NCBI GenBank assembly: GCA_045569115.1
Contig: JBJKZS010000062.1
Coordinates: 1-28,450, forward strand
From: S15-B10 sp045569115
GTDB taxonomy: Bacteria; Fidelibacterota; Marinisomatia; Marinisomatales; S15-B10
Direction of reading: 5' to 3'
DNA: 28,450 nucleotides
Below, one piece after another: positions 23,486 to 28,450 of the stretch. The first letter of the stretch is position 1. Every line of letters begins with the position of its first letter. Made by a program: the position numbers and the translations under genes. Below the pieces are notes generated by a model, which had not been told where the DNA came from, ran no database searches, and saw only the letters and a list, made by a program, of their open reading frames with translations.

Positions 23486-24580
23486 TTAGAAACGATGTGG
23501 CTTGTGAGGACCAAGTGACCAAATTAACTGCCCCACCACAGAAAAAATTGGTGCCTCATCTCCGTGGTACTCCTGGTGAAATCGGACACGAAATACAGAT
23601 GATTCTTCAACAGGACTAAAGCCACCGAAGACGCCGAAAGATTTATATTGATCTTCATGCATTTCACTGGAATAATCCATAATAAGCCCTATATTCCAAA
23701 TCTTATTTATTTGCATATTCAGCCAACCATAAGCGATTATCGTTCCCCCTTCATCAGAATGATCCTCTTTATGATATTTATCCTCTTCGTGTTCCTCCTC
23801 ACCAGTATTCTGCATTACCTCACCCTGAATAGTAAATGATCTAAACTTATCCGGTCGCCACTTGAATTTAAGATCCACTCCTGAAATTGTTTCCTCATCA
23901 TCATGAAGGCTACGGTAGTGATTGAGTCCCGTTTCAAAATGAGTAATCTGATTCAGTTCTAAAAAATTTGAAAAACGAAATGCTACGACGCCTGTGTCCT
24001 TGCTGTCACTATCTTGTTTTTCTATCAATCTTTTATCACCATACCATTCCTTTTTTTCTTCTCTCATATCATGGGAGTGGTCCTCATGTCCATGTACACC
24101 CATACCATTCTGCATAGTGCTAAAAGAAAATTTGCTGTACCAAGGTAAAGGCACCAACGTACTGAGTTCTACTCCAGCCGATGACCACATCTCTTCACCA
24201 AGAAGCGATTGTACCGGTCTGGATGGAAGGATATAGTGATAGGTATGGGTGTGTTCTCTATTAATCTTCCCGAAATCAGGTCTGAACTTCCCCGCTCTCA
24301 GACCCAAATTCAGGGGTAATCCACGCTCCACTGTAATAAAGGCTTCCTCTATCTCTATAATCCCTTCACCATCATGAAGGTGTAGAAAAAGATCCGCTCT
24401 GGCAAATGGATTCACGTAACCTTGTGCAGTAATTTCCACACCAGATGTTATTAAGGAAAATGAGTCCTTATCTCCTTTTATTAAAAGATCTCCAAGAAAA
24501 CTAATGTCGGGATTAACTGTCGTTTGTGAAACTGCAGTCGTCCAAACTAAAGATATAATCAAAATGGTTTTTTTTAACAT
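23486..24580 (-). CDS. His-rich outer-membrane beta-barrel protein, candidate metal porin
   Basis: 364 residues from the ATG at 24580; GGAG six bases ahead is a good ribosome binding site. A TTG twelve bases earlier is in frame but lacks that support. Signal peptide at residues 1-20, then alternating beta strands rich in aromatic and acidic residues and an aromatic C-terminus (PHKPHRF). Three His/Asp/Glu clusters: INREHTHTYHY, GVHGHEDHSHDMREE and EEEHEEDKYHKEDHSDE. I recognise no exact family; the whole resembles zinc-responsive outer-membrane proteins next to znu genes. Suggested role: passage of zinc across the outer membrane for the importer encoded downstream. This is inference from composition and operon position. 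Confidence 0.72.
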   Translation of the reverse strand: MLKKTILIISLVWTTAVSQTTVNPDISFLGDLLIKGDKDSFSLITSGVEITAQGYVNPFARADLFLHLHDGEGIIEIEEAFITVERGLPLNLGLRAGKFRPDFGKINREHTHTYHYILPSRPVQSLLGEEMWSSAGVELSTLVPLPWYSKFSFSTMQNGMGVHGHEDHSHDMREEKKEWYGDKRLIEKQDSDSKDTGVVAFRFSNFLELNQITHFETGLNHYRSLHDDEETISGVDLKFKWRPDKFRSFTIQGEVMQNTGEEEHEEDKYHKEDHSDEGGTIIAYGWLNMQINKIWNIGLIMDYSSEMHEDQYKSFGVFGGFSPVEESSVFRVRFHQEYHGDEAPIFSVVGQLIWSLGPHKPHRF

Positions 24581-24613
24581 GCTGATCTCCAAAAAATAAA
24601 TTAATAAAATGAA

Positions 24614-24635
24614 CTGTTAAAAGAATAATTAACAG
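24614..24635. promoter_or_regulatory. Inverted repeat upstream of the metal-uptake operon, candidate operator
   Basis: CTGTTAA (24614-24620), an 8-base spacer, TTAACAG (24629-24635): perfect 7-bp arms, 34-55 bases upstream of the start of the His-rich barrel gene on the minus strand. The TGTTA..TAACA edges resemble a Zur/Fur-family site, but the spacing is longer than in the enterobacterial Zur box, so the regulator is open. It is the only obvious dyad in this 130-base gap. Confidence 0.4.
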
Positions 24636-24710
24636 CCAACTAGTAATTCAAAGAAGCGATCAGTAAATAAGCAGAGCCCTCAAAGAATATTTAGGAGTTT
24701 TTTTCTTAGA

Positions 24711-25028
24711 TTAATTTGGTAGATCATCCTCAGGCACCTTTACACCATATTGATCAAAGGATTCATTCTGAGGAACAGAGATCTCACCATATTGTTCTTC
24801 ATATCTCAGTATATTATCAGTTAGTGCTTTTTGAAAACTTTTTACATGAGAGGGAGCCATGATAATCCTTGAATTAACCTTTGCCTTTGGCATACCTGGC
24901 AAAAGACGAGTAAAATCCATCACGAATTCAGCTGGAGAATGTGTAATAACAACAAAATTTGCATAATCTCCACTTCCAACTTTTTCATCTAGTTCAATAT
25001 TGATCTGTTGTTCTTGTTTTTTATTCAC
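24711..25028 (-). CDS. DUF3467 family protein
   Basis: 105 residues. It matches the DUF3467 pattern: INIELDEKVGSGDYANFVVITHSPAEFVMDFTRLLPGMPKAKVNSRIIMAPSHVKSFQKALTDNI. A small cytoplasmic protein of unknown function, common in Bacteroidetes and other phyla. The start is GTG at 25028, overlapping the TGA of the zinc-ribbon gene as GTGA, so the two are coupled. Members are usually about 100 residues, so this one is full length. I cannot assign a role; the tight coupling with a zinc-ribbon protein is the best clue. Confidence 0.82.
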   Translation of the reverse strand: MNKKQEQQINIELDEKVGSGDYANFVVITHSPAEFVMDFTRLLPGMPKAKVNSRIIMAPSHVKSFQKALTDNILRYEEQYGEISVPQNESFDQYGVKVPEDDLPN

Positions 25029-25471
25029 GATTTTTTCTTTCTCCCTCTACGGGATTTTTTCTTTTTCTTCAATAGTGGGTTCTCTGCCTCTTTTTTATTA
25101 CGGAGATTAAATTCCTCCCAATCCTCTTCTAACCCTTCCCAAACATCCATTTCTTCAGTATTGTCTTTTTCAACAGTTTCTACCTCTTCCTCAAAAAGTG
25201 AAAAAGTATCCTTCTTTTTTTCAAAATCTTGTGGATCTATCTCTTCCTGATCTGTTGGATCAAGTCGTTCAATCTCATTTTTGTATATTTTCATATCAAA
25301 AAAATCAATGTCTTTTACGATACCATTAGACACAAGATATTCAATGAAATCAAGATATTTTGAATTCTGCAAATCTGTTTTGCATTCAACACACACCAAA
25401 GACTCTTTAATATCTTCTTCTATTAAAGGAACGCTACACTCAGGACAAATCAAACCTTCTTCTGAACTCAT
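25025..25471 (-). CDS. Zinc-ribbon protein with acidic middle and basic tail, function unknown
   Basis: 148 residues from the ATG at 25471, which has AGAAGGGA a few bases ahead; an in-frame TTG eight codons earlier has no such support. Residues 9-30 form a treble-Cys zinc ribbon: Cys9/Cys12 (CPEC) and Cys27/Cys30 (CVEC). A short helical segment (KYLDFIEYLVSNG) follows, then a very acidic region rich in Glu/Asp (EEEVETVEKDNTEEMD, WEGLEEDWEEF), then a tail of about 15 mostly Lys/Arg residues ending RRGRKKKS. The charge pattern suggests nucleic-acid or protein docking. I recognise no named family. Confidence 0.7.
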   Translation of the reverse strand: MSSEEGLICPECSVPLIEEDIKESLVCVECKTDLQNSKYLDFIEYLVSNGIVKDIDFFDMKIYKNEIERLDPTDQEEIDPQDFEKKKDTFSLFEEEVETVEKDNTEEMDVWEGLEEDWEEFNLRNKKEAENPLLKKKKKSRRGRKKKS

Positions 25472-25514
25472 AATTTCCCTTCTGTTAACCCTCAATCGGG
25501 GGGCGGTAATATAA

Positions 25515-25536
25515 TTGGTGCTTTAACCCTCACCAA
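25515..25536 (-). terminator. Possible weak terminator after the GlmU-like gene
   Basis: TTGGTG (25515-25520) and CACCAA (25531-25536) with a 10-base loop form a 6-bp hairpin 18 bases after the GlmU-like stop (minus strand), followed by an AT-rich run (TTATATT). The stem is short and the T tract poor, so it is a weak candidate. The sequence TTAACCCTCA occurs in the loop region (25523-25532) and again at 25485-25494, just ahead of the zinc-ribbon gene. Confidence 0.3.
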
Positions 25537-25553
25537 CAGTATTTTATTATACC

Positions 25554-26765
25554 TCAAAAATTGGTTCCTTCTGCAATAAGGCGAAAGAGGTCCTCTTCTT
25601 CAGATAAAAACAATTCTCCTCGTCTATTTTTAACAAGAGTAGCAGTTTCAGAAAATTTATCAAATTTGTATTTTGACTTTTTGTCGCCAACCAACCAAGA
25701 AAATGATGGGATTCTTATCGGAGGAAATCCATTTACGGCTATATTGCAAGCCACACCAACAGAAGTTCCTGTATTGAACCTTGTTCCTATTGCACTTTTA
25801 GAATGATCTCCAATAAAAACACCGATAAATAAACTCTTTGTATCAATCCACTTATCATTAATTAACATATTTAAAGTTTTATAATTATTCTTTAGGTCAC
25901 TATTATTGGTTCCTGCACCAATATTTACCCACTCACCTAAGTAGGAATGGCCAAGAAATCCATCATGTTGTTTATTCGTCCAACCTTGGAAAATAGATTC
26001 GGCTATTTCCCCACCAACTTTACAACCCTTTCCAATACTAGTATCACTAAGAATTTTTGACCCTGCATTTATAACGCAATCTTCACTAATATGCAAAGGA
26101 CCTTCAATGTAAGCGCCTGGATTAATAATAGTATTTTTTTCAATAATTACTGGCCCAGAATCTGCATCAATAATAACTCCTCTACGGATTTTAGTCTCGG
26201 TATCAACATAAATGTTTTTTGAGTTTAATAAATGGACACCTTCATCAATTTGTCCTTTGATTGTACCCATATCAAAAAATTTGGAATCTCGTTGTATGGC
26301 CTTACCATTTATATTTACGCAGTCCCAAAGAAATTTTATAGAATCTATATTGTAATCAACACCTTCAAAGGTAGGTGTTGTTTCAACTGGCCCTCCAGTT
26401 TTTATCCACTTTTCAACATCTTCAGAAGACAAATTACCTCCAAGAAAATGGCCTTCATTAGATATAAAGTTTACCTGCTTTTTCTCTAAATCTTGTAGTG
26501 CTTCTTCATTCCATAATACTCCACCATCTAACCAAAGGCCTCCAACAGCCAATTTTGGATTTATTATAAAATCTGGGAATTTGGATCTTGTAATTTCTAC
26601 TAACTCATTGCGAACAAATAAAGATATAGAGGCTTCGGGTCGCAACCTATAGATTCTTTCAATGAAGGAAAAGGAACCACACCTCAATTCAAAAACAGGG
26701 CGGGTTAAAGAAATAGGTGTAAGCCTATTGGCCGATTCTCTACTTTCAAAAATTGTGATATTCAT
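25554..26765 (-). CDS. GlmU-like bifunctional sugar-nucleotidyltransferase/acetyltransferase, Bacteroidetes-type
   Basis: 403 residues. The N-terminal ~170 residues start NITIFESRESANRLTPISLTRPVFELRCG, a divergent nucleotidyltransferase-like domain (RPVFELRCG is the clear landmark). The C-terminal part is a left-handed beta-helix of hexapeptides (VIIEKNTIINPGAYIEGPLHISEDCVINAGSKI) with GHSYLGEWVNIGAGTNNSDLKNNYKTLNM and IGDHSKSAIGTRFNTGTSVG. This matches the alternative GlmU family found in Bacteroidetes (TIGR03991, from memory), believed to make UDP-GlcNAc from GlcN-1-P. Length normal for that family. It overlaps the upstream gene by 4 bases. Confidence 0.88.
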   Translation of the reverse strand: MNITIFESRESANRLTPISLTRPVFELRCGSFSFIERIYRLRPEASISLFVRNELVEITRSKFPDFIINPKLAVGGLWLDGGVLWNEEALQDLEKKQVNFISNEGHFLGGNLSSEDVEKWIKTGGPVETTPTFEGVDYNIDSIKFLWDCVNINGKAIQRDSKFFDMGTIKGQIDEGVHLLNSKNIYVDTETKIRRGVIIDADSGPVIIEKNTIINPGAYIEGPLHISEDCVINAGSKILSDTSIGKGCKVGGEIAESIFQGWTNKQHDGFLGHSYLGEWVNIGAGTNNSDLKNNYKTLNMLINDKWIDTKSLFIGVFIGDHSKSAIGTRFNTGTSVGVACNIAVNGFPPIRIPSFSWLVGDKKSKYKFDKFSETATLVKNRRGELFLSEEEDLFRLIAEGTNF

Positions 26766-27325
26766 AGATTTAATAATTTTTGTACCGCAAGATAACTTCG
26801 TTCTAGAAATTCACTTTTGGAACTATCAATCTCCACATTAAAAAAGGGTTCAGAGAATTTACTTGCAAACCCCACTCTTAAGGGAGCACCAGATAAGAAT
26901 GTAAGATATGCTGATGCTAGGTTGAAAAACGGATGCATATCAACTACCGCATCATATTTTCGATCAAAAATACGTTCAGCAAAGTCTGACTTTGGAAGAT
27001 TACACCAATTGAAATCCTGTTCATCATATATTTTTACCCGTTCAGGAAGCGATCCCTGAAAAGTATGATATAGGGATTTATTCATCAGAAAATCGATTTC
27101 TGCTTCTCCATTAGCATAAATTGATTTCAAAAAATAACGAGCTATCCTCGAATTATCTCGCCCTTCAGGAAAAATTATAAGTGCTGATTGAATTCCCGAA
27201 CCATTTTTACTTATAAATCCAGTAAAATCAGGTTTTACTAATTTACGTCCTAATTGAAACCATTTAATTATAGCTGCAGTTTTTAATTCCTTAAGCTTTT
27301 TTCTCATTGGCTCAATATAGGACAT
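26762..27325 (-). CDS. Half-length heptosyltransferase-like (GT9-related) protein
   Basis: 187 residues. The C-terminal half resembles the N-terminal Rossmann domain of the ADP-heptose:LPS heptosyltransferase (GT9) family: YDAVVDMHPFFNLASAYLTFLSGAPLRVGF near residues 123-152. It is about half the usual 330-residue size and lacks the C-terminal sugar-nucleotide domain. There is no frame-shift sign, and the neighbour starts at its stop (ATGA). A binding or non-catalytic role, or a split enzyme, is possible. MRKKLKELK at Met7 is an alternative start. The adjacent GlmU-like gene fits envelope-sugar work, but the function is inferred weakly. Confidence 0.5.
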   Translation of the reverse strand: MSYIEPMRKKLKELKTAAIIKWFQLGRKLVKPDFTGFISKNGSGIQSALIIFPEGRDNSRIARYFLKSIYANGEAEIDFLMNKSLYHTFQGSLPERVKIYDEQDFNWCNLPKSDFAERIFDRKYDAVVDMHPFFNLASAYLTFLSGAPLRVGFASKFSEPFFNVEIDSSKSEFLERSYLAVQKLLNL

Positions 27326-27419
27326 TTAAACAAAAAACAAACTTTTTTGTTATTATCACTATCAATTAGAAAATTGTAATTTTCAATAATAATTAAATGA
27401 TTTATTTGGTTTACATGTA

Positions 27420-28151
27420 ATGCCTGTAGGAAAGAAAATTTTATGGAGTGGACTTGGCTGGGTTTTGGCTGGTCCAATTGGTGCACTTGTTGGCTTCTCA
27501 TTAGCAAGTTTAAATAATTCGGGTGAACCTTTCCAAGCTGCCTATCGTCAAAATAAATATCCTAGAACTCGTCCAGGTGACTTTGCTGTTTCATTACTTG
27601 TCTTACTTGGGCAAGTAATGAAGGCTGATGATAAATTGCTAAAGTCTGAACTCAACTTCATTAAGGAATTTCTCACAAAACATTTTGGGCCTGAAAACTC
27701 CAAGGAGTTAATGATCGTTTTTAAAGATATCCTCAAACAAAATTATCCTTTGAGTCCAATATGTCGCCAGATAAAAAAAGAGATGGATCATTCATCAAGG
27801 CTAGAATTAATCCATGGACTATTTGGCCTTGCTCATGCTGATGGACATTTACACCACAAGGAAGATCTTTTAATTAGTAAAATTTGTAGTTATATAGGTG
27901 TTTCAGACTCAGATTTTCAATCAATGCGGGCCATGCATGTTCAGGAAGACACAAGTCCCTACACTATTCTAGAAATTGATACTTCAGCAAAAGATCATGA
28001 TGTGAAGATAGCTTATCGAAAAATGGCGGCAAAATTTCATCCTGATAAAGTTTCCCATTTAGGTGATGATTTTAGTAAATTTGCCGAAGAAAAGTTCAAA
28101 GCTGTAAACGACGCTTATGAAATAATTAAGAAAGATCGAAATATAAAATAA
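27420..28151 (+). CDS. DjlA-like protein: TerB domain plus C-terminal J domain
   Basis: 243 residues. A Gly-rich hydrophobic N-terminal segment (VGKKILWSGLGWVLAGPIGALVGFSLASL) resembles a membrane anchor or glycine-zipper. Residues ~55-170 form a TerB-like helical domain (SLLVLLGQVMKADDKLLKSELNFIKEFL; LFGLAHADGHLHHKEDLLISKIC). Residues ~180-243 are a DnaJ domain with the HPD motif at His207-Pro208-Asp209, so it should stimulate DnaK ATPase. The combination is that of DjlA co-chaperones, which are membrane-bound with a cytoplasmic J domain. It diverges from the heptosyltransferase-like gene. Client and stress role unknown. Confidence 0.85.
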   Translation: MPVGKKILWSGLGWVLAGPIGALVGFSLASLNNSGEPFQAAYRQNKYPRTRPGDFAVSLLVLLGQVMKADDKLLKSELNFIKEFLTKHFGPENSKELMIVFKDILKQNYPLSPICRQIKKEMDHSSRLELIHGLFGLAHADGHLHHKEDLLISKICSYIGVSDSDFQSMRAMHVQEDTSPYTILEIDTSAKDHDVKIAYRKMAAKFHPDKVSHLGDDFSKFAEEKFKAVNDAYEIIKKDRNIK

Positions 28152-28203
28152 TTAAATCTTTTCGTTCATCTTTAATTGAATCTTATAGAAATTAAAAAAG
28201 GCG

Positions 28204-28233
28204 TTGACTCTTACCATCCTTTAAACATATGTT
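28204..28233 (+). promoter_or_regulatory. Candidate promoter ahead of the lipoprotein gene
   Basis: TTGACT (28204-28209), 18-base spacer, TATGTT (28228-28233), in the 197-base gap before the lipoprotein gene. Transcription would leave a leader of about 108 bases, which holds a short hairpin TAAGGAA-CTA-TTCCTTA (28246-28262, 7-bp arms). Confidence 0.35.
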
Positions 28234-28348
28234 GGTACTCGTCCCTAAGGAACTATTCCTTATTTAAGACACTCAGTATTCGTGGGAACTGATTGTAGGG
28301 CTAAGCGTAAAACTCACAAGAGCTTTACAAAAAAACGGAGAAAAAAAT

Positions 28349-28450
28349 ATGAAAACCACCAAATTATTAATTTATTCTTTTGCAATAATGATGCTTTTAG
28401 TATCATGTGGAAAGCAGACTGCTCCACCAGTCACACCTGAAGACACCCGT
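28349..28450 (+). CDS. Lipoprotein, N-terminal part only
   Basis: 34 codons from the ATG at 28349 to the window edge. The N-terminus reads MKTTKLLIYSFAIMMLLVSC-GKQTAPP: two lysines, a hydrophobic core, then the lipobox LVSC with Cys20 followed by Gly and a flexible Thr/Pro-rich linker. This is a clear signal peptidase II site, so the mature protein starts at Cys20 and is anchored by lipid in the inner or outer membrane. GGAG at 28337-28340 lies 8 bases from the start, a good ribosome binding site. The function lies beyond the edge. Confidence 0.85.
   Translation, partial: MKTTKLLIYSFAIMMLLVSCGKQTAPPVTPEDTR

Noticed and set aside
23482..23514. Extended start of the ZnuA-like protein
   Set aside because: It overlaps the upstream gene and places a non-signal stretch ahead of an otherwise perfect signal peptide.
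25008..25250. Phe/Ser-rich plus-strand ORF opposite the zinc-ribbon gene
   Set aside because: It is the complement of the Lys/Glu-rich coding sequence, a typical shadow frame.
25472..25495. Eight-codon extension of the zinc-ribbon protein from a TTG
   Set aside because: A good ribosome binding site precedes the ATG at 25471.
27304..27507. 67-codon minus-strand ORF overlapping the J-domain gene
   Set aside because: Antisense to a well-supported gene with no family resemblance.
1..28450. CRISPR arrays, insertion sequences, tRNA or rRNA genes
   Set aside because: I looked for repeat-spacer periodicity, transposase motifs, terminal repeats and cloverleaf patterns and saw none.

Overview
This AT-rich window reads as one chromosomal segment of a Gram-negative, outer-membrane bacterium with a type IX-like secretion signature. 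It contains a C-terminal sorting domain around a YPNPFNP motif, a DUF5916 outer-membrane protein, a GlmU-like enzyme of the Bacteroidetes type and a DUF2480 protein. Together with weak ribosome binding sites, this fits the Fibrobacterota-Chlorobiota-Bacteroidota side of the tree. Marinimicrobia (SAR406) or a relative is my best guess, but no rRNA or marker gene is present to prove it. I see no mobile element, phage gene, CRISPR array, tRNA or rRNA.

Layout. At the left edge, on the minus strand, lies korA followed by the 5' end of korB (2-oxoacid:ferredoxin oxidoreductase). A 681-bp gap without a convincing gene follows. On the plus strand come a KDPG/KHG aldolase, a small beta-carbonic-anhydrase-like protein, and a selenophosphate synthetase. 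The synthetase gene has an in-frame UGA at codon 18, followed by a SECIS-like hairpin, so it is most likely itself a selenoprotein.

Next is a long Fe-S assembly cluster on the plus strand: sufB, sufC, sufD, sufU, sufT, sufS, an IscR-type Rrf2 regulator, a second DUF59 protein and an A-type carrier. A half-length DUF2480 protein and a dCMP deaminase-like enzyme are translationally coupled behind it. A sequence resembling an IscR type 1 site lies just ahead of sufB, suggesting feedback control by the cluster's own regulator. A convergent minus-strand DUF5916 outer-membrane protein follows. Divergent from it are etfB, etfA and a membrane FeS oxidoreductase that probably passes electrons from the flavoprotein to quinone, then a secreted protein of unknown function with a sorting domain, then a CDF metal exporter.

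The right part is mostly minus strand. A metal-uptake group holds a His-rich outer-membrane barrel, a ZnuA-like binding protein and a ZnuB-like permease, with no ABC ATPase nearby; it converges on the CDF exporter, so import and export genes meet tail to tail. Upstream lie a DUF3467 protein and a zinc-ribbon protein, a GlmU-like sugar-nucleotide enzyme and a half-length heptosyltransferase-like protein. A TerB/DnaJ-domain protein and the start of a lipoprotein gene on the plus strand close the window.

I did not find a wholly new system. The most interesting points are the selenoprotein SelD next to the suf cluster, the candidate autoregulatory IscR site, the compact carbonic-anhydrase-like protein coupled to the aldolase, and the metal-importer cluster without an ATPase.
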